The position numbers and the translations under genes are program-made. A stretch of DNA of 64,000 nucleotides from Sphingomonas zeae (GTDB lineage: Bacteria > Pseudomonadota > Alphaproteobacteria > Sphingomonadales > Sphingomonadaceae), in assembly GCF_014197135.1 (NCBI RefSeq), contig NZ_JACIFA010000002.1, forward strand, positions 124,001 through 188,000, given 5' to 3'. Positions 8,737 to 17,098 of the stretch are shown here, piece by piece. Position 1 is the first letter of the stretch; each line of letters starts with the position of its first letter. The notes below the pieces were generated by a model. It had not been told where the DNA came from. It saw only the letters and a program-made list of their open reading frames with translations, and did not search any database.

Positions 8737-9954
8737 ATGCTGTACGACGCCTATGAAATGCAACGCTCGATGCTGGCGGGCGCCAGTGCGCTGGCCAATT
8801 TCGGCGCGGGGCTGCTCCAGAATCCGGCCAACCCCTTTGCCTATTTTGGGGGTGGCGCGATCATGGGATCGGCGCTGGAGGTCTTTGCCCATGCCTCCGC
8901 CCCTCGCGGCAAGCCCGCCTTCGGCCTGACCAAGACGGTCATCGACGGGCGCGAAGTGGCGGTCCATGAGGAGATCGTGCTGCGCAAGCCCTTCGGTCAG
9001 CTCAAGCGCTTTCGGCGCGAGGGGGTGGAGGACAGTCCCAAGCTGCTGATCGTCGCGCCGATGTCGGGCCATTACGCCACGTTGCTGCGCGGAACGGTCG
9101 AGCGGATGCTGCCAGCGTGCGAGGTCTATATCACCGACTGGCGCGATGCAAAGCTGGTGCCCCTGTCGGAGGGGCGTTTCGATTTCGACGACTATGTCGA
9201 TTACATCATCGACTTCCTCAGCGAGATCGGTCCGAACGCGCATATGCTGGCGGTCTGCCAACCCTCGGTGCCCTGCTATGTCGCAGCCTGTGTGATGAGC
9301 GCCGACAAGCATCCCTGCACCCCGCGCACCCTGACCCTGATGGGCGGGCCGGTCGATACGCGCGAAGCACCGACCGCGGTCAACCTGCTGGCGACCGAGC
9401 GGCCCCATGCCTGGTTCGAGCAGAATGCGATCGCCACCGTGCCGATGACCTATCCGGGCGCGGGGCGGCGCGTCTATCCGGGGTTCCTGCAGCTTGCCGG
9501 TTTCATGTCGATGAACCTGGGCAATCACATGATTTCGCACTGGGAGATGTTCAAGCATCTGGTCCAGGGCGACGACGAAAGCGCCGAGGCGACCAAGCGT
9601 TTTTATGACGAATACCGTTCGGTGTGCGACATGACCGCCGAATTCTATCTCCAGACGGTCGAGTTGGTGTTCCAGCGGCACGCCCTGCCTAAGGGCGAGA
9701 TGCTGCACCATGGCAAACGCGTCGATCCGGGCGCGATCACCGATATCGGCATTCTTGCGATCGAGGGCGAGCGCGACGATATCTCGGGCCTAGGCCAGAC
9801 CCGCGCGGCGCTGACGCTGGCGACCAACCTGTCGGAGGATAAGAAGCGCTATTACATGGCCGAGAAGGTCGGCCATTATGGCATCTTCAATGGCTCGAAA
9901 TGGCGCAACCGGATCGCCCCAGTGGTCGAGGAGTGGATCAAGGCGAACGGGTGA
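8737..9954 (+). CDS. phaZ: Intracellular polyhydroxyalkanoate depolymerase
   Basis: Cytosolic or granule-bound enzyme that hydrolyses stored polyhydroxybutyrate to release carbon. The 405-residue protein starts MLYDAYEMQRS, typical of the PhaZ1-like family. In place of a Ser lipase box it has AVCQPSVP, so C174 is the expected nucleophile, as in the Ralstonia-type intracellular depolymerases. The C-terminal EGERDDISG and GHYGIFNG segments supply the Asp and His of the triad. A phasin gene is found 17 kb downstream, which supports PHA storage in this organism; no PHA synthase is in the window. It is followed by a strong hairpin terminator. Confidence 0.93.
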   Translation: MLYDAYEMQRSMLAGASALANFGAGLLQNPANPFAYFGGGAIMGSALEVFAHASAPRGKPAFGLTKTVIDGREVAVHEEIVLRKPFGQLKRFRREGVEDSPKLLIVAPMSGHYATLLRGTVERMLPACEVYITDWRDAKLVPLSEGRFDFDDYVDYIIDFLSEIGPNAHMLAVCQPSVPCYVAACVMSADKHPCTPRTLTLMGGPVDTREAPTAVNLLATERPHAWFEQNAIATVPMTYPGAGRRVYPGFLQLAGFMSMNLGNHMISHWEMFKHLVQGDDESAEATKRFYDEYRSVCDMTAEFYLQTVELVFQRHALPKGEMLHHGKRVDPGAITDIGILAIEGERDDISGLGQTRAALTLATNLSEDKKRYYMAEKVGHYGIFNGSKWRNRIAPVVEEWIKANG

Positions 9955-10014
9955 GGGGCTTCGGCGTCCCGGTCCTTTGCCGCTCGGCCTGACGAGGTGG
10001 AAATGCCGGCATGA

Positions 10015-10050
10015 AAAACGCCCGGACGCCAATCGGCATCCGGGCGTTTT
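10015..10050. terminator. Bidirectional Rho-independent terminator
   Basis: AAAACGCCCGG (10015-10025) pairs with CCGGGCGTTTT (10040-10050), with an inner GCC/GGC extension. It is A-rich on the left and T-rich on the right, so it can terminate both phaZ (+) and the convergent stress protein gene (-). Confidence 0.85.
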
Positions 10051-10069
10051 GCTGTCCGGTGAGCGCGCG

Positions 10070-10552
10070 TTACGCGACCGAGCCGACCACCGCATGGCTG
10101 GACGACTCGTCCGAACGGATCGTGCCGCCGAACAGCATCTTCACCCGGCCCGACAGCGAGATGTCGGTTTCCCACAGCTCGGCCGAGTTGATGTCGAAGC
10201 GCAGCAGCGTCAGATTGGGGTCCGACCTGCCCTGCGGGAACCAGGCCTCGACCTGCTTGTCCCACAGCTTGTCGATCTGCGCCGGGTCATTGTCCTTGGA
10301 GACATGGCCCGACAGGCAGGCAAAGAAGTCATGCCCCTTGCCGACGAACTGCGCCATCGCCTGACCGCCGCCCGCGATGCGGTTGTCGCGGCCGGCGAAG
10401 AAGAACAGCGTGTTGGGCTGATCGTCATCGATCTGCGCGGTCATAGGCTCGGAATGCTGACCATCCTCCAGACCGATCATGACGAACGGGCTGTCCTTCA
10501 GCTTGGCGAGGAACTTGGCGGCGATTTCCTGGGGGCTGTCGTCGGCCATCAT
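10070..10552 (-). CDS. General stress protein 26-like, pyridoxamine 5'-phosphate oxidase fold
   Basis: A 160-residue protein of the split-barrel FMN-binding fold (Pyrid_ox_like, GS26 type). These proteins bind flavin and are induced in general stress; the biochemical reaction is usually unknown. Supporting sequence: an N-terminal helix, then FVMIGLEDGQ, a strand-rich core with LFFFAGRDNRI, and QVEAWFPQG, a segment typical of the subgroup. An AGGAG box lies just before two consecutive ATG codons (10552 and 10549), and the second has the more usual spacing. A GCAAC-N17-CGTT sequence upstream resembles an EcfG-type stress promoter. Assigned by fold resemblance, not by catalytic residues. Confidence 0.82.
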   Translation of the reverse strand: MMADDSPQEIAAKFLAKLKDSPFVMIGLEDGQHSEPMTAQIDDDQPNTLFFFAGRDNRIAGGGQAMAQFVGKGHDFFACLSGHVSKDNDPAQIDKLWDKQVEAWFPQGRSDPNLTLLRFDINSAELWETDISLSGRVKMLFGGTIRSDESSSHAVVGSVA

Positions 10553-10582
10553 GGCTCTCCTGGTCTAGGGGTTTGACGGGAG

Positions 10583-10608
10583 AACGACGCGGGGGCGGGG
10601 ATGGTTGC
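10583..10608 (-). promoter_or_regulatory. EcfG-like promoter candidate for the general stress protein
   Basis: On the minus strand GCAAC (10608-10604) is followed by 17 bases and CGTT (10586-10583). The alphaproteobacterial general-stress consensus is GGAAC-N16/17-CGTT, so this has one mismatch. It lies about 30 bases upstream of the start codon. Confidence 0.4.
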
Positions 10609-10717
10609 GAATAGGATCTCATGTAATCGGACGCCGATTTAACATGATCTTGTGTGGCGGTGCGAGTTAGTAATCGCTCGACGGCAATTTCGCCGTCACT
10701 CACAGAAAGGACCACGG

Positions 10718-10807
10718 ATGTCCGTTGCCGATCTGTGCCTGATCCTGGGCGTCGTCATCGCCTTCGCGACCTTGGTCGTGAAGATCATCGACGTTCGCAA
10801 CAGGTAA
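10718..10807 (+). CDS. Small hydrophobic peptide, 29 residues (toxin-like or membrane micro-protein)
   Basis: ATG at 10718 is preceded by AGAAAGGA at good spacing and encodes a 29-residue peptide beginning MSVADLCLIL and ending KIIDVRNR. Residues 3-21 form a single uninterrupted hydrophobic helix, followed by a charged tail. The size and charge pattern resemble type I toxins (TisB, holin-like toxins) and small membrane subunits such as KdpF, but there is no kdp operon nearby. A short hairpin (10680-10697) precedes the ribosome-binding site and two stable hairpins follow the stop. Too short for family assignment by eye. Translation is likely from the ribosome-binding site and codon pattern; function is inference only. 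Confidence 0.55.
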   Translation: MSVADLCLILGVVIAFATLVVKIIDVRNR

Positions 10808-10817
10808 GGTGCCCGGC

Positions 10818-10883
10818 GGGGCTCGGGCTGCAACCCGAGTCCCAAAGGAATTTGAGCCCCGGCCGCTGCAACAGCCGGGGCTC
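10818..10883. other. Two tandem GC-rich hairpins with shared CTGCAA loops
   Basis: Hairpin 1: 10818-10827 pairs with 10834-10843, loop CTGCAA. Hairpin 2: GAGCCCCGGC (10854-10863) pairs perfectly with GCCGGGGCTC (10874-10883), and its 10-base loop also contains CTGCAA. Neither is followed by a T-run. They lie directly after the small hydrophobic peptide gene and could be its 3' structure, a transcript terminator or part of a small RNA. The remaining 10884-11092 is lower in GC and should hold the putA promoter, but I see no clear motif. Confidence 0.6.
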
Positions 10884-11092
10884 TACAGAAAGGCGGATGT
10901 CCTCGCCTGCGATCCATATACGCCAATGGCATCAAAATTTCAATTCTGATGGTAATCGCGAAGCGCGCCCAACCTCGTATCAAACGATACCCATTCCCCA
11001 TATTTCCCGCTAAGCGCTGGTCCATCACAGCATAGCCATGCGACCCGCTAGCGCCCCCAGCGCGCCGGGCCGCTCGACCGGAACTTGGACCT

Positions 11093-14059
11093 ATGACCTC
11101 TGCCGTTACCGCCGACGCGCGCAAGACCATGAAATCGCTCTACCGCGCGCCCGAGCCCGATGTCCTGAAGCCGCTGCTCGACCGTGCCGCCGCGACCCCG
11201 GAAGCGCGCGAGCGGATCATGGGCCATGCCTCTGGCCTGCTCGCCGATCTGCGTGCGGCGCAGAATCGCGGTTGGGTGAACCAGTTCCTCCAGGAATATC
11301 GCCTCAATTCGTCCGAGGGTGTGGCGCTGCTGAGTCTCGCCGAGGCATTCCTGCGCGTGCCCGACCCCGAGACCGCCGATCTGCTGATCGCCGACAAGCT
11401 GGGCGAGGCGGACTGGCGCGCGCATACCGGGCGGTCGGCGTCGAAGCTGGTCAACTCGGCCACCTGGGGCCTGGTCGTCGGTCGCGCGCTGGTGGGCGAG
11501 GGAGAGGCGGGGCCGCTCAAGCGGCTGCTGTCGCGCGCGGGCGAGCCGTTCGTGCGTCAGGCGGTCGGCGCGGCGATGCGGATGATGGGCGAGATCTTTG
11601 TGATGGGCCGCACCATCGAGGAAGCGATGCGCCGTATGAAGAAACCCGAGAACAAGGGCTTCACCGCCAGCTTCGACATGCTGGGCGAGGCGGCGCGGAC
11701 GCATGAGGATGCCGAGCGCTATTTCCAGGCCTATGTAAAGGCGATCGACGCGGTCGGCTCGGACCCGGCGGCGGGGCATTCGGTGTCGGTCAAGCTGTCG
11801 GCGCTCCACCCACGCTATGAGCTGCCGCGCGCCTATGAGTGCGTGCCCGCGCTCACCGACATGCTGGCGCAACTGGCGCGGCAGGCGGCGGACAAGGGCA
11901 TCGCGCTGACCGTCGATGCCGAGGAGTCCGAGCGGCTGGAGATGAGCCTGGACATCATCGGCGGCGTCGCGGCGCTCCCCGCTTTGAAGGGCTGGGACGG
12001 CTTCGGCATGGCGGTGCAGGCCTATGGCAAGCGCGCCCGCGCGGTCATTGCCTGGGCCAATGGCCTCGACCGGATCATGAACGTGCGTCTGGTCAAGGGC
12101 GCCTATTGGGACAGCGAGATCAAGCGCACCCAGGTCGAGGGGCTGGCCGACTATCCGCTCTTCACCCGCAAGGCGGCGACCGATGTGTCCTATCTGGCGG
12201 TCGCCAAGGACATGCTGGCGGCCGAGAATATCCGCCCCGCTTTTGCCAGCCACAATGCGTTGACCGTCGCGACCATTCTCGAATGGGCGGGCAATAGCCA
12301 TGATTTCGAGTTCCAGCGGCTGCACGGCATGGGCGACGGCCTGTACGAGCGGCTGGTGCGCGAGCATGGCCATAAGTGCCGTATCTATGCGCCCGTCGGT
12401 GGGCATCGCGACCTGCTGGCCTATCTGGTTCGCCGCCTGCTCGAGAATGGCGCGAACTCCAGCTTCGTGCACCAGCTCGCCGATGCGCGGCTGACCGAGG
12501 CGGAGATCCTCGCCGATCCGGTCGCCAAGATCGCCGCGGTGGGTGGTGCGCGCCACCCGAGCATCCCGCTGCCCATCGACCTGTTCGCGCCGGGGCATCG
12601 CAACTCGACCGGCATCGATCTGAGTGACATCGCGACGCTGGATGCGACGGTGAAGGCGGTCAACGCCCCCGCGGTGAAGCCGGTCGCCGCCACCGCCGAT
12701 GTCGCGTCGCTGGTCGCCCGCGCCCATGCGGCCTTCCCGGCCTGGAACGCGACGCCGCTCGACACCCGCGCGGCTGTGCTGGAAAAGCTGGCCGACCTGT
12801 TGGAGCAGGACCGCGAGCGGCTGATGGCGATTCTGGTGCAGGAGGCATTCAAGACTATCCCTGATGCGATCGGCGAGGTCCGCGAGGCCGCCGATTTCTG
12901 TCGCTATTATGCGCAGCAGGCGCGTGCCCGGCTGGGGTCGGTCGAACTGCCCGGACCGACAGGAGAGCGCAACACGCTGCACCTGGAAGGACGCGGCGTC
13001 TGGGCGACGGTCGCGCCGTGGAATTTCCCGCTGGCGATCTTCCTCGGCCAGACCGTCGCGGCGCTCGTCACTGGCAACACCGTCGTCGCCAAGCCCGCGC
13101 CGCAGACGCCCGCCATCGCGCAGGCGGCGGTCGAGCTGGCCTATCGCGCAGGCGTGCCGCGCGACGCGCTGCTGCTCGCGGTCGGTGGACCGGACGTCGG
13201 CCAGAAGCTAACCGAGGATCACCGGATCGCGGGCGTCGCCTTCACCGGCTCCACCGCCACCGCCAAGCGGATCGCGCGGACGTTGGTGGCGGATGACGAC
13301 CGCCCGATCGTGCCGCTGATCGCCGAGACCGGCGGCATCAATGCGATGATCGTCGACTCGACCGCGCTCCCCGAACAGGTGGTGGCGGACGTCATCACCT
13401 CGTCCTTCCGCTCGGCGGGGCAGCGTTGCTCGGCATTGCGGCTGCTGCTGGTGCAGGCGGATGTCGCCGACAATGTCATCGAAATGCTCAAGGGGGCGAT
13501 GGACACGCTGGTGCTCGGCCCCACCGGCCATCCCGCGACCGATGTCGGGCCGGTGATCGACCGTGCGGCCTATGACAAGCTGATGGCCTATCGCGCGTCG
13601 ATGGCGGGAAGCACGGTCAAGACGCTGGATGCCCCCGCCGATGGCCTGTTCGTGCCCCCGACGCTGATCCGCCTCGACCGGGTGGAAGACCTGACCCAGG
13701 AATGGTTCGGCCCGATCCTGCACGTCGCCACCTGGGAGGCGGGCACGCTGTCCGAGACGATCGGGAAGGTGAACGCCAAGGGGTACGGCCTGACCATGGG
13801 CCTGCACAGCCGTATCGCTCGCGCGGGAGAAGTGGCAGAGGCGGAAGCGGCGGTCGGCAACCTCTATATCAACCGCTCGATGATCGGCGCGGTCGTGGGC
13901 AGCCAGCCCTTTGGCGGCGAAGGACTGTCCGGCACCGGCCCTAAGGCGGGCGGACCGCATTACCTGTACCGCTTCTGCGCCGAGCGGGCGGTGTCGGTCG
14001 ACACGACCTCGGCGGGCGGCAATGCGACGCTGTTGTCACTGGACGAAGGTGGCATCTGA
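11093..14059 (+). CDS. putA: Bifunctional proline dehydrogenase / L-glutamate gamma-semialdehyde dehydrogenase
   Basis: Oxidises proline to glutamate in two steps, with FAD in the first active site and NAD in the second, passing the intermediate inside the protein. Length 988 residues. An N-terminal helical arm (about 1-130) is followed by the proline dehydrogenase barrel (about 130-470; MNVRLVKGAYWDSEIK, ASHNALT, and GANSSFVHQ near its end) and the aldehyde dehydrogenase domain (about 540-960), with the NAD-binding fold, ETGG glutamate region and catalytic Cys in SAGQRCSALR. There is no N-terminal ribbon-helix-helix domain, so unlike the E. coli protein it should not repress its own gene. 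It stands alone and is followed by a palindromic repeat. Confidence 0.97.
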   Translation: MTSAVTADARKTMKSLYRAPEPDVLKPLLDRAAATPEARERIMGHASGLLADLRAAQNRGWVNQFLQEYRLNSSEGVALLSLAEAFLRVPDPETADLLIADKLGEADWRAHTGRSASKLVNSATWGLVVGRALVGEGEAGPLKRLLSRAGEPFVRQAVGAAMRMMGEIFVMGRTIEEAMRRMKKPENKGFTASFDMLGEAARTHEDAERYFQAYVKAIDAVGSDPAAGHSVSVKLSALHPRYELPRAYECVPALTDMLAQLARQAADKGIALTVDAEESERLEMSLDIIGGVAALPALKGWDGFGMAVQAYGKRARAVIAWANGLDRIMNVRLVKGAYWDSEIKRTQVEGLADYPLFTRKAATDVSYLAVAKDMLAAENIRPAFASHNALTVATILEWAGNSHDFEFQRLHGMGDGLYERLVREHGHKCRIYAPVGGHRDLLAYLVRRLLENGANSSFVHQLADARLTEAEILADPVAKIAAVGGARHPSIPLPIDLFAPGHRNSTGIDLSDIATLDATVKAVNAPAVKPVAATADVASLVARAHAAFPAWNATPLDTRAAVLEKLADLLEQDRERLMAILVQEAFKTIPDAIGEVREAADFCRYYAQQARARLGSVELPGPTGERNTLHLEGRGVWATVAPWNFPLAIFLGQTVAALVTGNTVVAKPAPQTPAIAQAAVELAYRAGVPRDALLLAVGGPDVGQKLTEDHRIAGVAFTGSTATAKRIARTLVADDDRPIVPLIAETGGINAMIVDSTALPEQVVADVITSSFRSAGQRCSALRLLLVQADVADNVIEMLKGAMDTLVLGPTGHPATDVGPVIDRAAYDKLMAYRASMAGSTVKTLDAPADGLFVPPTLIRLDRVEDLTQEWFGPILHVATWEAGTLSETIGKVNAKGYGLTMGLHSRIARAGEVAEAEAAVGNLYINRSMIGAVVGSQPFGGEGLSGTGPKAGGPHYLYRFCAERAVSVDTTSAGGNATLLSLDEGGI

Positions 14060-14069
14060 TCCGACCCAT

Positions 14070-14184
14070 TCCTCGCTTGCAAGGGGAGGGGGACCATCCG
14101 AAGGTTGGTGGAGGGGTGTCCCCGCTGGCCGTGACACCCCTCCGTCAGGCCTTCGGCCTGCCACCTCCACTTGCAGGGGAGGAT
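14070..14184. repeat. Dispersed palindromic intergenic repeat, family A (copy 2)
   Basis: Contains TTGCAAGGGGAGGGGGACC at the left and CACTTGCAGGGGAGG at the right, with GGCCTTCGGCC near the centre. It fills the whole gap between the convergent putA and mscS genes and could serve as terminator for both. Confidence 0.8.
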
Positions 14185-15356
14185 CAACTCGCCTGATGCA
14201 CCTCGACCGGCTGGATCTGGGGATAGGGCATGACCAATGTTCCGTCCGGTGCCGCCGTATAGGTCGTTTGGGTCGGGTAGGGGATGGAGATTCCCTCGGC
14301 CGCGAAGCGCTTCATCAGCGTGACCAGCATCCGGTTGCGCATATCGTGCGCGGTGGCCCAGTCGTCGCCGGGCACGTCGAATTGAAGCGCGAAGTCCAGG
14401 CTCGACGCGCCGAAGCTTTCAAATCCGGCGCGGGCCACCTTGCCGCCTTCGCCCTCGACGATCTCGGTCAGCATCGCGGGAATGCGCGCCAGCGTGTCGG
14501 GCGGGGTTTCATAGGCCACGCCGATCATGAACGACAGGCGGACATGGTCGCGCACCGTGGTGTTCTGGATTTCCTTGTCCAGCAGTTGGCGGTTGGAAAT
14601 GATCCGAAGCTCGCCGGTAAAGGCGCGGATGCGCGTCGATTTCAGGCCGATCGACTCGATCACGCCGTTGGTGGTGTCGTAACTGATCTTGTCCCCGCGC
14701 CGGAACGGCCGGTCGAAGATGATGGCGAGCGCGGCGAACAGATCGCCGAAGATACCCTGTGCCGCCAGACCGATGGCGATGCCGCCGACGCCCAGGCCCG
14801 CGACCAGACCGGTGACGTTCACCCCCAGATTGTCGAGCACCACGACCAGCGCGATGGCGAACAGCACGGCGGTCACCAGCAGCCGGATCAGCCCCATGGC
14901 GGACAGCAATGCCTCGCCCGAATAATGTTCGGACCGGGTGCGATGCTCGATCGTGCCGAGGATCAGCTCGCGCGCCCAGATCGCGGCCTGGAAGGCGCTG
15001 GCGATGGTGAAGAAGAAGCTGATCGTCTTGGCGACTTCGCCCGGCGCGCCCGCATAGCCCGCGACCAGTTGCGCGGCGAGCGTGACGATGAAGAACATGT
15101 TGGTCCGCGCGATGGCGTGGCCCAGGATCACGCCCCAGCCACCCGCGAAACCGGGACGGCTGCACAGCTTGTCGCCCAGCCTGCGTACCCATAGCAACGC
15201 CAGCACGATGACCGCGCCGAAGCCGATCGCGATCAACACCTTCAGCCAATAATGCTGAATCCACCAGGAGGTGGCGTTGACGATGCCCTCGACCTGGTCG
15301 GGTATGCGTGAGCCGTCGAAGATCGGCGCCTTGGGCGAAGTGTTGCTCGTCGCCAT
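14184..15356 (-). CDS. MscS-family mechanosensitive ion channel
   Basis: Inner-membrane channel that opens under membrane tension and releases solutes during osmotic downshift. 390 residues, start ATG 15356 behind AAGGAG. Several N-terminal transmembrane helices (about 30-180) lead to the pore-lining segment GLGVGGIAIGLAAQGIFGDLFA (written here only as its family hallmark; about residues 195-215). The beta domain and cytoplasmic vestibule follow, with DRPFRRGDKI and the small-residue IISNRQLLDKEI strand. It lies 24 bases downstream of the topoisomerase IB gene, so the two are probably cotranscribed and may share a stress promoter. Confidence 0.93.
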   Translation of the reverse strand: MATSNTSPKAPIFDGSRIPDQVEGIVNATSWWIQHYWLKVLIAIGFGAVIVLALLWVRRLGDKLCSRPGFAGGWGVILGHAIARTNMFFIVTLAAQLVAGYAGAPGEVAKTISFFFTIASAFQAAIWARELILGTIEHRTRSEHYSGEALLSAMGLIRLLVTAVLFAIALVVVLDNLGVNVTGLVAGLGVGGIAIGLAAQGIFGDLFAALAIIFDRPFRRGDKISYDTTNGVIESIGLKSTRIRAFTGELRIISNRQLLDKEIQNTTVRDHVRLSFMIGVAYETPPDTLARIPAMLTEIVEGEGGKVARAGFESFGASSLDFALQFDVPGDDWATAHDMRNRMLVTLMKRFAAEGISIPYPTQTTYTAAPDGTLVMPYPQIQPVEVHQAS

Positions 15357-15380
15357 GGGGACTCCTTGAAATCGGGGCGG

Positions 15381-16382
15381 TCAGGCCGCCTTGCTGGCCG
15401 GGGTTCCGGCTTCGAGAAACGCGATCAGCCCGCATTCGATGCGGCTGAGCCCGGCACGGGCGCGCGGCAGGCGCAGACGCTGCCGGAATGCGGCTTGCCC
15501 GTCCTTGACGAGCGCGATCAGCGAGGGGTGGACATAGGATTTGCGCGCGATGGCCGGTGTATTGCCCAGCTTCTCGACCACCGGCTCCAGCATCGCCTTC
15601 AGGCTGAGGTCCGCTTCGGCCAGCGCCAGCGCCTCGAACGCGGCGACGCTGGCCGCCCAGGTGCGGAAATGCTTGGCGGTGAAGTCGCAGCCCGTCGCTT
15701 CGCGGATATAGGCGTTGACGTCAGAGGAGGTGACAGGATTGGCCTCGCCGTCCTCGTCGACCCAGGCGAAAAGATGCTGTTCGTCCAGATCCTGACAGCG
15801 CTTGACGAAACTGGCGAGCGAACGGTCGGTCAGGGTCATGTCGCGCATCTTGCCCGACTTGCCGCGATAGCGGAGCCGCAGGGTGGCACCCTTGACCTGC
15901 CCGTGCCGCTTGCGCAGCGTGGTCGCGCCGAAGCTCTTGTTCGTCGCGGCATAGGCCTCGTTGCCGACGCGGATATGGCCATTGTCGAGCAGCCGGACCA
16001 CGGCGGCAACCGCGCGGTGCTTGCAAAGACCACGTTTCTTGAGATCGGCCTCCACTCGTTTGCGGAGCAAAGGAAGAGCGTGGCCGAATTCGACGCACCG
16101 TTCGTATTTGGCGGCCTCCTGCGCCTCGCGGAAATCAAGGTGATAGCGGTACTGCTTGCGACCCTTCTCATCCCAGCCGACCGCCTGGATATGACCGTTG
16201 GCGCGCGGACAGAACCAGGCCTTTTCATAGGCCGGGGGCAGGCCGATGCGGTTTAGCCGCGCGATCTCTTGCGGCTCGGTGATCCGTTCGCCGTTGGCAT
16301 TCCAATAGGCCCATTTCCCGCGAACCTTGGTGCGGGTGATGCCGGGCTTGCTGTCATCGCAAAAGACTAATCGGCTTGCCAT
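15381..16382 (-). CDS. DNA topoisomerase IB (poxvirus-like type)
   Basis: Monomeric enzyme that relaxes supercoils by nicking one strand through a 3'-phosphotyrosine. The start is ATG 16382 (MASRLVFCDDSK), preceded by GGGAGAGCG; longer in-frame starts would run into the divergent promoter region. 333 residues. An N-terminal domain (about 1-100) contacts DNA. The catalytic domain carries KHRAVAAVVRLLDNGHIRVGNE (shortened here to its role as the first Arg/Lys cluster), the FRTWAAS motif with the second Arg, and ARKSYVHP with the Tyr nucleophile. This family is scattered in bacteria and often linked with stress. The candidate divergent EcfG-type promoter upstream fits that. Confidence 0.93.
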   Translation of the reverse strand: MASRLVFCDDSKPGITRTKVRGKWAYWNANGERITEPQEIARLNRIGLPPAYEKAWFCPRANGHIQAVGWDEKGRKQYRYHLDFREAQEAAKYERCVEFGHALPLLRKRVEADLKKRGLCKHRAVAAVVRLLDNGHIRVGNEAYAATNKSFGATTLRKRHGQVKGATLRLRYRGKSGKMRDMTLTDRSLASFVKRCQDLDEQHLFAWVDEDGEANPVTSSDVNAYIREATGCDFTAKHFRTWAASVAAFEALALAEADLSLKAMLEPVVEKLGNTPAIARKSYVHPSLIALVKDGQAAFRQRLRLPRARAGLSRIECGLIAFLEAGTPASKAA

Positions 16383-16407
16383 CGCTCTCCCTCGAGTCAC
16401 CTTTGCA

Positions 16408-16457
16408 AATGCGTCGCTGGTCGCTTCGTTCCGGAACGGCCGATGCGGTCGCGGGTT
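16408..16457. promoter_or_regulatory. Divergent EcfG-like promoter pair with palindromic -35 elements
   Basis: GTTCCGGAAC (16428-16437) is a perfect palindrome made of two back-to-back GGAAC elements. Rightward: GGAAC-N16-GGTT (16433-16457), 46 bases before the DJ-1 gene. Leftward: GGAAC-N16-CATT (16432-16408), 25 bases before the topoisomerase gene. Each matches three of four bases of the CGTT -10 element of the general-stress sigma factor consensus. Confidence 0.5.
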
Positions 16458-16503
16458 CTGAACGAGCCATCCCCCCGGCATTTCCCGACAGGAGTTTTCC
16501 ATC

Positions 16504-17073
16504 ATGGCCGATCTTTCCCAGGCACGCGTCCTGATGCTCGCCGCCGACGGTTTCGAGACCGTCGAGCTGTTCAAGCCCCGCCAGGCGCTGGAAGAAGCGG
16601 GGGCGACGGTGACGCTCGCCTCGCTCAAGTCCGATCCTATCCAGGGCATGGAAGGGGACATCAACAAGGCCGAGACCGCGACGCCCGACCTGACCGTCGA
16701 CGAGGTCGACACGGACGATTACGACGCGTTGGTCATCCCCGGCGGCACCTGCAATCCCGACAAGCTGCGCCTGAGCGAGCGTGCGGTCGAGATCGTCACC
16801 GAGTTCATGGAGGACGACAAGATCGTCGCCGCGATCTGTCACGGGCCGTGGTTGCTGGCCGAGGCGGATGTCATCGACGGCCGCCGCCTGACCAGCTACC
16901 CCTCGATCCGTACCGACCTGTCCAATGCGGGCGCCGATGTGGTCGACGAAGAGGTCGTGGTCGACGGCAACCTCATCACCAGCCGCAAGCCGGACGACAT
17001 CCCCGCCTTCAACAAGGCGATCCTGACCGCGCTGGAAGAGGAATTGGCCGAGGACGAGACCGAAGAGGCGTAA
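16504..17073 (+). CDS. DJ-1/PfpI family protein (YhbO-type)
   Basis: Class I glutamine-amidotransferase-like fold protein of 189 residues. Members have been described as proteases, glyoxalases or deglycases and are commonly stress-induced; the true activity is unsettled. ARVLMLAADGFE begins the first strand, a Glu follows in the nucleophile pocket, and VAAICHGPWLL carries the elbow C112-H113. The C-terminal tail is acidic. The start at 16504 has AGGAG about ten bases upstream. The gene is monocistronic: a divergent EcfG-like promoter lies upstream and an unusually strong hairpin downstream. Confidence 0.9.
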   Translation: MADLSQARVLMLAADGFETVELFKPRQALEEAGATVTLASLKSDPIQGMEGDINKAETATPDLTVDEVDTDDYDALVIPGGTCNPDKLRLSERAVEIVTEFMEDDKIVAAICHGPWLLAEADVIDGRRLTSYPSIRTDLSNAGADVVDEEVVVDGNLITSRKPDDIPAFNKAILTALEEELAEDETEEA

Positions 17074-17098
17074 GCCCTATCCCGACACGGGACGATCA

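Noticed and set aside
10718..10807. Small hydrophobic peptide as KdpF
   Set aside because: Length and hydrophobicity fit, but there are no kdpABC genes nearby and the sequence has no specific match I can see, so the label is not justified.
10897..11013. Short open frame between the hairpins and putA
   Set aside because: Product is polar, without pattern, and has no clear ribosome-binding site spacing; more likely putA leader DNA.
14674..15435. Other long antisense or shifted frames over mscS, topoisomerase, bphP, liu and ccm genes
   Set aside because: Each overlaps a gene with family motifs along its full length, and none has a ribosome-binding site or recognisable domain of its own.
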